Shown: positions 1-8,638 of the stretch, one piece after another
Layout: each line of letters opens with the position of its first letter
How positions within the stretch are numbered: the stretch's first letter is position 1
Assembly: GCA_043381765.1 (NCBI GenBank)
Contig: JBHJMP010000368.1
Location: 1 to 20,252 of the forward strand
Origin: Collodictyon triciliatum
Taxonomy: Eukaryota; CRuMs
Reading direction: 5' to 3'
DNA length: 20,252 nt
Made by a program: the position numbers and the translations under genes
Notes under the pieces: model-generated
The model's input: only the letters and a program-made list of their open reading frames with translations
The model's database searches: none
Told to the model about the DNA's origin: nothing

Positions 1-475
1 GTGGCTCTTCAGTCTGTGGTTCTTCAATCTGTGGCTCTTCAGTCTGTAGCTCTTCAGTCTGCGGCTCTTCAGTCTGTAGTTCTTCAATCTGTGGTTCTTC
101 AATCTTGGGCTCTTCAGCCTTTGGTTCTTCAGCCTTTGGTTCTTCAGCCTTTGGTTCTTCAGCCTTTGGTTCTTCAGTCTGTGGTTCTTCAGTCTGTGGT
201 TCTTCAATCTGTGGTTCTTCAATCTGTGGCTCTTCAGTCTTGGGCTCTTCAGTCTGTGGCTCTTCAGTCTGTAGTTCTTCAGCCTTTGGTTCTTCAGTCT
301 GTGGCTCTTCAGTCTGTGGCTCTTCAGTCTGTGGCTCTTCAGTCTGTGGCTCTTCAGCCTTTGGTTCTTCAGTCTGTGGCTCTTCAGTCTGTGGCTCTTC
401 AGTCTGTAGTTCTTCAATCTTGGGCTCTTCAGTCTGTGGCTCTTCAGTCTGTGGCTCTTCAGTCTGTGGTATTTC
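1..475 (-). repeat. 15-nt coding tandem repeat (EEP pentapeptides)
   Basis: About 31 copies of a 15-nt unit encode, on the minus strand, pentapeptides such as [25 protein letters not shown] and KIEEP. The period is a multiple of three, and the variants are mostly single-base changes that keep the two Glu residues, so the reading frame has been kept. The plus-strand open frames here (Leu-Gln-Ser or Gly-Ser-Ser rich) are shadows of the repeat. The array continues past the window edge. Confidence 0.9.
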
Positions 476-3400
476 GCTAAGCTCCATGATTTCATTCTCT
501 CGAACAGTTAACTCTTCATAGACTTCTTGTACCTCCATAAGAGATATCTCTTTGGTAGCAGATTCATCAGCATTCGGCACAGATGGCTCTCTATCATCTT
601 TGGTTACCTGAAATTCATCTACCGCACCCTGGTCGATTCCTACTGCGGATATTTGCCGCTTCATATTTTCATTTGGCTCTTGGTCTCGTGTAGGTATATT
701 TTGGTTTTCCTTATTCGTACACTCATCAGCGCTTTCGGTCTGATTATTTTCGTCTTCGATCTCTTCTGAACCGCCAACAATTTCGTCGGGAACGTCGTCT
801 TTCTCATGCCCTTCTTGTGCAACTCTGTCTATGTTGAGAGAATCATGTATTTGCCCTTCGTTGTCTGTTCCGACTGATTGCTCGCGACTTTTCAACTGCC
901 TAGGCTCGGAGTCGTCATTTACTGGTTCATGATTCTCATGTAGTTCCCCATTTTCTTCTGCTGTTTTCTCTTCTGCAGAGTCAACCTCCATTTCATTCTC
1001 GGTCGCTGGCTTACTCACTTCGTCAGATGGCTCCTTATTTTCAGGAATGAATCCGCTTGGCGATGTTTTAACCGCCATATCGTTGTTCTCAAGTTCCTCT
1101 GGTTCTTCGTCGGCTAAATCTTTCGTAGATTCGGATTCAGACTTGGATTCAGATTTGGATTCAGATTTGGATTCAGACTCAGACTCAGACTCGGACTCAG
1201 ACTCAGTTTCAGATTCGGATTCAAACTCGGAATTGGACTGTGACTTTACTTTGGTCTCTGATTCTCCGTCAGAGTCTTCCAAAGATTCGCTTGGCTCATA
1301 AGTATTTTTGATTGGTACGGAACTTATGTCAGTAGTCTCTGACTGAGATAATGATGTGAGAGCAGGTTCTTCTTCCGTAGGATTTGTTGTATTAGACCGG
1401 TTCACGGCGGCATCTTGAGTGGGTCCTTGTTCTATGATATTCTCTGTCGAATGCAATGAGGGTGTTTCACCAAAGTTCTTCTCTGAGTCATCATTGTGCT
1501 CTGAATCACCTAGCACGACATTGTCATCATACTCCGGGTCTGTTGCCTCCATAACTGGGCGCTCGGTGGGACCTGACGTTGAAGCAGACCCATTTTCAGA
1601 AGGTAACCGAACGGTCTTCTTTTCCTTTGGAGCAGAGGTATCTAGATGACTATAATTTAGGAAAAGAAAATAATGTGGGAGCACATGAAGGACCTTGATG
1701 CAATGAAGTGGTTTGGGTGTCATAAATATCAATGGAGAAATAAATCACGGCTTAATATATTCATAAAAGGTATACTGCTCTTTGACTGCGGTTTCTTTTG
1801 ATGATTCTTATCTTGTGTTTTCAGTTTCAAGGCAGGTGCAGGTGATGGGCTCTGATGTAAGAATCCGCAATTAGTTCGCACACATTCGTATATGTGAATA
1901 TGAATCGATATGATATCATCGGTGCTAATTATAGTGAAAAAATATCAAGTTTAAGGTGCACGTGTCTATGTGTGTGGAACCATAGGAGAATAGTATCATT
2001 ACTATGCTACTCTTGTCAGGTTTTGCCAGTGCAGGCTTTACGATGTAGCCGAACAGGTCATATACCCTCACTGAGTGGAACAAAAGAGAGAAATATCATC
2101 AGGTCATGAGATTTCGATTAAAAATGATGATAATGATAATGATAATGATAATGATAATGATAATGATAATGATAATGATAATGATAATGATAATGATAAT
2201 GATAATGATAATGATAATGATAATGATAATAGGGATAATGATAATAGGGATAATGATAATGATAATGATAATGATAATGATAATGATAATGATAATGATA
2301 ATGATAATGATAATGATAATAGGGATAATGATAATGATAATGATAATGATAATGATAATAGGGATAGTGATAGTGATAGTGATAGTGATAGTGATAGTGA
2401 TAGTGATAGTGATAGTGATAGTGATGGTGATGGTGATGGTGATGGTGATGGTGATGGTGATAGTGATAGTAATAGTAATAGTAATTTAATGAATATAGAT
2501 ATCATGAGAATAATCCATGTAGCAAGTGGAAATGACTTTTAAATTATAGAAAATATATTTAATTATATATTAGTACTTTTGGCCTTCATAAGAGCTCTGG
2601 TATACTCCACAAATGTAATCTGTTTCGACATATCACTAACAATAAAGTAATCAACCATTATGGAAAATCGCTCTGCTGGGTAATGTTGCGCGCAGGAATT
2701 CAGCACCTCATGAGCTGTCATAATGTTTCATATGTAAGTAAATGCAACCCTTGTAGGATATTATATCATGTAATTATTGTTCAAATATGTAGGAGAATGT
2801 TCGATTGATGAGGCAGCGACAAACTGAGATTCAATATTGGATAGAATCATGTTTAATAATAGAATGTCATCTAAAATTCATTAGTCTCACCATTCGAAGT
2901 CATAATTCTTCCGTTATTTTGCGAGTGACATGAGTTAAAGGCAGCCCTGTGAAGCTGGAGCTCATCTCTTGCAATAAGGTTTTCACCAACTGGGCGGCCT
3001 ACGGAGCCCTTTAGAACAGAAGTTGACAGATAAATTTCACGCTGCGGAGACAGAAATGTGCAAACGTGATATATGACAAGGTATATTGGTTAAAGATTCT
3101 GTTTAGATTTACGCACTTTCTCCAGATCTTCGTCGGCGCTTAACGGTCTTTGTTTCAAAGAATTGTTTGCTGGCTGACTTTTTATGGAGGCTAATGCTTT
3201 AGCGTTGTGGCGAGCAGGAGCTGATGTAGAACGAGGCTCTCTAAATAGATTCGGGCATAGGGAATTACTTGCAATCAACTTTGATTTCCTTATCATTTAT
3301 TCATTTCTGTACTGAAATGAATACATATGAGATAGCATAGGAATATAAATCATCGAAAAGCATCCCATCTGGATAGTAAGCGATAATAGAACATAAATCG

Positions 3401-4748
3401 AATCATACTTTGCGTTCAGTACGTCAGTATGGGGTGTTGGATCGACCCATCCTTGTTTGTGGACTACTGGATTGCGATTGATACCAGGTAGCAGAGTGCA
3501 ATTCTTTCGATACATTTCTTTCAGCTGGTGTTCGGTCTCCCAGTCGTAATGGTTGTAGGTCGACCTCACGGTTACCAATCGCTTGAACATCGCCTTCGAT
3601 ATGTGTATACATTAATCATCGATTAAACTATGAACATCATGGTTTAAAGTGCGTCAGTTGAGAAAAAAATGAACGGATGCAATTTTCAAATTGAAGGCCA
3701 AAATTTATTTTGCCACACATATTGTGAAATCAAGATGGCTTTAATGTTTCTTTTGGGTATTAACTTGATTTTCCAGGTCGATTTGTGCGAGTTTCTTTTT
3801 TCGACTGATTGCAGATGGCGATGGAATCACATGAGGCTCCTTTGAAGGACTAAAATACGCATTTGTCGTCGTGTATATTTTGTTCATCTTCTCAACTATT
3901 CGTCTGTTTTCTTGGTGAATCCCATAAAGTCGCTCTAACAAAGGATAGAAACTTCAGTGACCCTACTATTCTTAATTATCATGTAAAAAAAGTCAATGTG
4001 TACCATCCTATGCACACTAACCAATTGGCTATAATTAAATGAATTAATATGTGAAAAAATATAAATGTGACTATATACATATAAAACACTTCGTTCTATG
4101 TACCTCTCTCGCTTTCCTGTCTCTTTCTGTTTTCATGGACGTGACTGTAAAATGTTGGTGGCTCTATTCATACAAAACATATTATGTAAACTCGTCAATT
4201 ACTTTTTGAAACATAGAGAACATTTTTCATATTTACGCCGTATATTTAGAGATTTTTCTTTATAAAAAAAATACTATATGTGCAGTTATTTTCATATAAA
4301 CGATGTACAAATAAAAAAAGAACAGAAGAACGAATAACAGAGAAAAAACAATAATATATTACACGATGTTTATCTGGAAGTTTAAATATGAGAAAATCAG
4401 AGATTAGTGGAAAGTCGCCTTTCCAACTCCTCGCGCAATCATAAATGTATATGTTAAAAAAATAAGGGCGGTGGGGAAAAGGCATGGCTATCACGAATGA
4501 AGTCTTGTGTGCGTTTGGGTGTGAGACTTACTACTGTCGGTCATGGCTCGAGTAGAAGCCAGGCGCTGATAATGCCCTGTCATCACTGATTCGTCCCAAT
4601 GTGCGGCAAGCATTCGGCTGCTGACCGGAACGCCTGTGTCCACAAAATCGTTCCGCGAGCGTGCTGTTGGGCTGAAATATCCCGTTCGTTGCGAATGGTT
4701 TCCCTGCGCTGCTGCACCTGCCGGAGACGGTGACGTGCGCTCGGTCAT
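1..4748 (-). CDS. CFAP97/KIAA1430-like protein with EF-hand-like region and long acidic repeat tail (3' end outside window)
   Basis: Nine exons joined by consistent phase: 4532-4748, 3765-3934, 3409-3593, 3117-3240, 2891-3041, 2577-2714, 2003-2070, 1776-1851, 1-1641 (no stop before the edge); at least 923 residues. Residues about 73-165 resemble the CFAP97/hemingway (KIAA1430) family of cilium and sperm-flagellum proteins: two short helical motifs of the form [14 protein letters not shown] and IDLENQAMFKRL, then [19 protein letters not shown], in the order seen in animal CFAP97D1. Residues about 258-330 look like a degenerate EF-hand pair (around [12 protein letters not shown] and [15 protein letters not shown]) without a full set of Ca ligands. 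From residue 377 the protein is acidic and Ser/Glu-rich, with an ES/KS run and then Q/K-T/A/I-E-E-P/L pentapeptides. The start is the first ATG of an open exon ending in a strong GTAAGT donor. The exon 3/4 junction is the least certain. Family assignment is inferred from remembered motif similarity; joining the tail to the same gene rests on phase continuity. Confidence 0.75.
1128..1245 (-). repeat. Ser-Glu/Ser-Lys dipeptide coding repeat
   Basis: A six-nucleotide period encodes alternating ES, with some KS, in the acidic tail of the CFAP97-like protein (about residues 509-550). It is in frame with the flanking non-repetitive acidic sequence on both sides, which supports it as coding. Such runs are typical casein-kinase-2-type phosphorylation substrates, but that is inference. 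Confidence 0.8.
2124..2486. repeat. Compound hexanucleotide microsatellite (GATAAT, GATAGT, GATGGT)
   Basis: About 60 hexamer copies. A long GATAAT block is broken by GATAATAGG interruptions (four places), then gives way to GATAGT, then GATGGT, then GATAGT again and a few AATAGT. It lies inside the 506-nt sixth intron (2071-2576) of the CFAP97-like gene. Two plus-strand frames and all three minus-strand frames are open only because the unit lacks stops in those frames. Confidence 0.92.
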
Positions 4749-4787
4749 TGCTTTCGATCTAAGTAATTATTTTGCTCTGTGAGCTTG

Positions 4788-5336
4788 TTTTTATTGTTTT
4801 TTGCATTGTTTTTTTGCATTGTTTTTTTGTATTGTTTTTTTGTATTGTTTTTTTGTATTGTTTTTTTGTATTGTTTTTTGTATTGTTTTTTTGTATTGTT
4901 TTTTTGTATTGTTTTTTTGTATTGTTTTTTTGTATTGTTTTTTTGTATTGTTTTTTTGTATTGTTTTTTTGTNNNNNNNNNNNNNNNNNNNNNNNNNNNN
5001 NNNNNNNNNNNNNNNNNNNNNNNNNNNNNNNNNNNNNNNNNNNNNNNNNNNNNNNNNNNNNNNNNNNNNNNNNNNNNNNNNNNNNNNNNNNNNNNNNNNN
5101 NNNNNNNNNNNNNNNNNNNNNNNNNNNNNNNNNNNNNNNNNNNNNNNNNNNNNNNNNNNNNNNNNNNNNNNNNNNNNNNNNNNNNNNNNNNNNNNNNNNN
5201 NNNTTGTTTTTGTATTGTTTTTGTATTGTTTTTGTATTGTTTTTTTTGTATTGTTTTTGTATTGTTTTTGTATTGTTTTTGTATTGTTTTTGTATTGTTT
5301 TTTTGTATTGTTTTTTTTATTATTTTCTATTGTTTA
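4788..5336. repeat. T-rich tandem repeat (13-nt then 11-nt units) around an assembly gap
   Basis: Left of the gap the unit is 13 nt (a run of seven T followed by GTATTG, with an early GCATTG variant). Right of the gap it is mostly 11 nt (five T followed by GTATTG). The predicted Phe/Cys/Val/Leu-rich peptides are translations of the repeat and of N bases, not genes. Confidence 0.92.
4973..5203. other. Assembly gap (231 N)
   Basis: An unbroken run of N inside the T-rich array. The non-round length suggests an estimated gap size, unlike the two 100-N gaps elsewhere in the window. The unit length differs on the two sides, so the missing part includes the transition. Confidence 0.97.
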
Positions 5337-5706
5337 GTATTATTTATAAAGTGAAGTATTTACTGGTTAGAGTGTTTCCGATGTTTCCGCTCTTTATGTG
5401 AAGCGTGGACTAGAGGGTGGTATGGGCGAGTCCGTTTTTTCCTTTGACGACTCTTACTGAAAGGATTGCGGAGAGTCCAGAGTAGACGGAATAAATCTAG
5501 GAGAGTAAAATCGTTGAGACGAATGTGTGTGTGTTTAGAGAAAAGACTTCCAGTATGAATATTTTTCGGATTGAACCATCAGGGCCGCAAAGAAACCCAA
5601 AGAAAAGCAGTGACGATCCATAATCAAAGACATAAAATAAACCCAAAAAAATAAAAAAAAAATAAAAAAAAACTCAAGGCAACAGGTACAAAGCAAGTCA
5701 TGACTG

Positions 5707-5910
5707 ATGGAAAGCATTGGCTCAAAGGCAAGTTGTTCGTTCAAGAGCGATGAGTACGAAAGTTTTGCAGCGTCCTTCCGATCAAAGCAGCGATCTTCTG
5801 GCCCGTTGCGGAGGACTGCGATTCGTAATATCGTGGGATTCGCTCGAAAGGTGGGTTTGCGGGATGTGATTGATTGGGTGCGATATAGCGAACTTCTATT
5901 TGTGGAATAA
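5707..5910 (+). CDS. Possible small basic protein, unrecognised
   Basis: A 67-codon ATG-to-TAA frame on the plus strand in a patch with more G+C than its surroundings. The product begins MESIGSKASCSFKSDEYES, is Ser/Arg-rich in the middle (FRSKQRSSGPLRRTAIRN) and ends in a possible helix (GLRDVIDWVRYSELLFVE). No family is recognised. A longer minus-strand frame (5535-5954, 139 codons, Arg/Thr-rich, ending in a low-complexity Phe-rich stretch) overlaps it completely, so either, neither, or an exon with a donor near CGAAAG-GTGGGT may be real. This would be the only plus-strand gene in the left half. Confidence 0.2.
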   Translation: MESIGSKASCSFKSDEYESFAASFRSKQRSSGPLRRTAIRNIVGFARKVGLRDVIDWVRYSELLFVE

Positions 5911-6258
5911 TAACGGTTTCCGTTGAGTGTGGTGCGTGGACGTAACGGCTTCACGCCAGCTGGAGACGCATACCCATTGAAATAATCAATTATCTACGTG
6001 TACATGATGTAAATAATTTCATACAACTTTATATCATATTAATTAATATCAATTGATTATAATTAGACGGATAAGAATTTACATATAGAAAATAATATAT
6101 AATAAATTCCAGAATTGGACAACACATATCCCTTTTTTTCCACGACCCAGCCACCAAGCAGATAAGCACCTGTAGCGCAGGACGAAGTTTTGGGTGTCGG
6201 TTTATGTTGAAGTCAGTGAGGGAAAAAACTCAGTTGGGGGATGTTGTCTGACTGAGGC

Positions 6259-7431
6259 CTAGCGCTTGACCTCAAAAAGTTTGTGGAGGTAGACGACTTG
6301 GAGAATGCTCATCAAAACGAGAAGGCCAACCTCGAAAAGCGACCACCACAGGACACGCGCGTTGGTGCTTTCAGCAGCTGGAGGTGATAAAGGTTCGTAG
6401 GGTCATTAATTTAAGCAAAATGAAGGATGTATGATTCTGATGTCCGAATGGCACAAAGATTGATGAAATTGTCTTACTTCCTCGGTGGACTCTCTCACGG
6501 GTCTTGAGATAAGTCTGTTCTGATGCGATGTGATTCAAAGAATCGGATATTCGGTTGATAGATTCTTCGATAGGCTGAAGGTGGTCTACATGAAACAATG
6601 ATAATGATAAAAAAAAGTCCTTAGTATACAAATGTTGCAAAATATGAAGTGATATGTTTTATTTTTAAAATCTTATTTTCGAGGAATAGGGGCGAATTTC
6701 TCACTCAGGTTCAGTATTTTGCTTTCTTCTTCAATTGTGCTAATGAACAGGTTCGCAGAAACAGTTACATATGGATAGGTTCATGTTTATACCTGGTTTG
6801 ATGGCGCCCGGGGCTTCCATAAGAGCCTTTCGTTTGATCTTGAATGAGACAATCTTATCCGTGATGGTAGAGATTGAGTTGATGAAGCAAAAGCGGTACG
6901 GGCCTTCTTCATATGCGTTAAACGAGTACTTTCCGTCGGATTCCCTCTCTCCATCATAAAGGAGTTTATCATTGGGACCATGTACCTTATGTGGTTGAAA
7001 GTTAAGTTATAAGCTGGAATATATCCTCTCAGTGCTCTCCTCCTCCTCCTTCTCCTCCATATTTTTTTCTCATTTGGATGAGGAAACAGGCCATCAGTTG
7101 GATACTTATGGGTTTAACAGTAGATGAACAATCTGTACTTGCACTCAATATATACACAAAGAGAGGAGGAGAGAAAAGGAGAGAAAAGGAGAGCTCTCAT
7201 ATACGTACAGATCAGACTTAGGAAGATAAAGTGGCGGCTTTGACTGACCTCAATATCAACATCGAGCATTCCTCCATCAGTGACCTGAAACTCAAAGTCC
7301 ACCTTGTCGTTCCAGCGGAGATCTTCAAAGAAGCATTGCTGGCTGTTTGGCTGCACAACCACAGACAAGGCGAGAGTTTGCGCGCACAAAAGCAGGCACA
7401 CAAACCCGGGAAGCAGCCTCGCCATGTTCAT
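6259..7431 (-). CDS. p24/TMED family cargo receptor (TMED2/p24-beta-like)
   Basis: Four exons: 7249-7431, 6793-6985, 6478-6585, 6259-6377. These total 603 nt, giving 200 aa and a TAG stop; all junctions agree in phase (0, 1, 1). Known role: type I membrane protein of COPI/COPII vesicles that sorts cargo between ER and Golgi. Seen: signal peptide at residues 1-22 (ARLLPGFVCLLLCAQTLA), a GOLD domain with the two paired cysteines (C33 in QQCFFEDL, C94 in YRFCFINS), the motif GGMLDVDIEVHGPND, a coiled-coil/linker DHLQPIEESINRI, then TYLKTRERVHRGTAESTN, a membrane segment following RVLWWSLFE, and a short cytosolic tail YLHKLFEVKR. The tail recalls TMED2 (FFEVRR) but has LF in place of FF and stops at KR. 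The start is the first ATG before the signal peptide (a second ATG is two codons downstream). Family length (about 200 aa) matches. Confidence 0.95.
7144..7196. repeat. Purine-rich (GAGAG/GAGAAAAG) tract in p24 intron 1
   Basis: A short GA-rich tract, pyrimidine-rich on the sense (minus) strand, inside the 263-nt first intron (6986-7248). It is not adjacent to the acceptor, so it is not simply the polypyrimidine tract. Confidence 0.6.
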
Positions 7432-7837
7432 TCCTTTCTTCTTCCTTGGGCGAAGTTTTCTTTTTTCCCTTCAAGAGAAAGGATGAAGAGTAAAGCACTT
7501 AGTTGGTTTATTGATGTGATCACGTTCTCTTCTTTCCTGCGCTTTTCTACCTTCCTCAATTGTTTTGGTTTTTCGATAAGAGGCGATCAATCAGTTAGAG
7601 ATTCTTGCTAAGCGATCCCTTCACGGACAAAAACACCACCGTATTCTGGCGAAGCACAAGCGCAGGTGCCTTGAATGAATATGTGTAAGACAGAGGGGAT
7701 AATATGTTAACAGGCTCTTCTACTTTGTTTTCTTTTCGATAAGTCCAAGGCACTTGGCCGTGAAATGGTTGAGGCAGACAAACAGTTGACAGAAATGCCG
7801 GCTGTAAGCTTCAGAAGAGTCTCGCTTTACATCCCCC

Positions 7838-7893
7838 TTTGTTTGTTTGTTTGTTTGTTTGTTTGTTTGTTTGTTTGTTTGTTTGTTTGTTTG
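7838..7893. repeat. TTTG tetranucleotide microsatellite
   Basis: About 14 perfect copies of TTTG. The short plus-strand frame through it (Cys-Leu-Phe-Val repeats) is a repeat artefact. Confidence 0.95.
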
Positions 7894-8119
7894 TATCGAC
7901 TTCGACCTTTACTAGCAGGGTAGAAGCGGACATAAACACGTTTTCCTTCTTGAGGCGAGTGATGTGTTCAAAAGTGGCTGGGGTGGCTTGCTTTAATGTG
8001 GGGTTGTTCTTGTTGGAGTGCAGCGCTCAGGCGAAATCTTCAATATGATAATGGAAAACTTCTTAACATGAAAACGCGCGTTGCCTTTAAGATATTAGAT
8101 TAATAGTGCGCCAGGAGTA

Positions 8120-8550
8120 AAAAGACATAATAGAAAAGACATAATAGAAAAGACATAATAGAAAAGACATAATAGAAAAGACATAATAGAAAAGACATAA
8201 TAGAAAAGACATAATAGAAAAGACATAATAGAAAAGACATAATAGAAAAGACATAATAGAAAAGACATAATAGAAAAGACATAATAGAAAAGACATAATA
8301 GAAAAGACATAATAGAAAAGACATAATAGAAAAGACATAATAGAAAAGACATAATAGAAAAGACATAATAGAAAAGACATAATAGAAAAGACATAATAGA
8401 AAAGACATAATAGAAAAGACATAATAGAAAAGACATAATAGAAAAGACATAATAGAAAAGACATAATAGAAAAGACATAATAGAAAAGACATAATAGAAA
8501 AGACATAATAGAAAAGACACAATAGAAAAGACACAATAGAAAAGACATGA
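8120..8550. repeat. 14-nt minisatellite, about 30 copies (GACATAATAGAAAA)
   Basis: Near-perfect tandem copies; only the last few on the right carry a C (GACACAATAG) or degenerate. Because 14 is not a multiple of three and the unit has no minus-strand stop in any phase, all three minus frames are open and each shows the same 14-residue periodic peptide. There are no spacers, so it is not a CRISPR array. It starts 89 nt beyond the ROCO stop codon, so part could lie in the 3' UTR. Confidence 0.95.
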
Positions 8551-8638
8551 TAAACATGAAATCATAGGCAATACATAACAAAAAAAAAAAAAAAGAACAT
8601 TAATAAAGGGGAAAAAAAAGGACGTTAAAAGCTTTTAC

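Larger units (their letters stand above)
4749..6258. other. Intergenic region between the p24 gene and the CFAP97-like gene
   Basis: It lies between the stop codon of the p24 gene and the start of the CFAP97-like gene. It holds the T-rich tandem array with a gap (4788-5336), a patch of more even base composition at about 5400-5960 with small overlapping frames on both strands, and an AT-rich stretch at 5980-6120. No gene could be assigned with confidence. Confidence 0.7.
7432..8638. other. Intergenic region between the ROCO gene and the p24 gene
   Basis: It lies downstream of the ROCO stop codon and upstream of the p24 start. It contains TTTG repeats (7838-7893), a 14-mer minisatellite (8120-8550) and an A run (about 8580-8594). 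The rest, 7450-7830 and 7895-8110, shows no recognisable gene or RNA. The p24 promoter should lie just right of 7431, but no defined element can be named. Confidence 0.7.

Noticed and set aside
1-521. Plus-strand frames rich in Leu-Gln-Ser or Gly-Ser-Ser
   Set aside because: Antisense shadows of the EEP pentapeptide repeat; the minus frame stays open across both repeat and unique sequence for 1641 nt.
527-1649. Plus-strand frames at 527-769, 1047-1301 and 1419-1649
   Set aside because: Antisense shadows of the acidic exon; the minus frame is continuous through all of them.
2075-2542. Asp-Asn/Asp-Ser repeat protein and its Leu-Ser and Ile-Met counterparts
   Set aside because: Pure hexamer microsatellite translated in several frames, lying inside an intron between phase-matched exons.
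3278-3423. Alternative splice for CFAP97-like exon 3/4 (donor GTACTG at 3422, acceptor TCAAAG at 3279)
   Set aside because: It also keeps frame, but the donor GTATGA and acceptor CTATTTAG used here fit the splice consensus of the window better; cDNA would decide.
4772-5401. Phe/Cys/Val/Leu-rich membrane-like proteins
   Set aside because: Translations of a T-rich tandem repeat and of N bases.
7231-7611. 126-codon plus-strand frame over the p24 first exon
   Set aside because: Antisense of the signal-peptide and GOLD exon; no family resemblance.
8087-8581. Three overlapping hydrophobic proteins of 144-164 aa; also considered as a CRISPR-like array
   Set aside because: One 14-nt tandem repeat read in three frames; no spacers, no cas genes, and a eukaryotic host.
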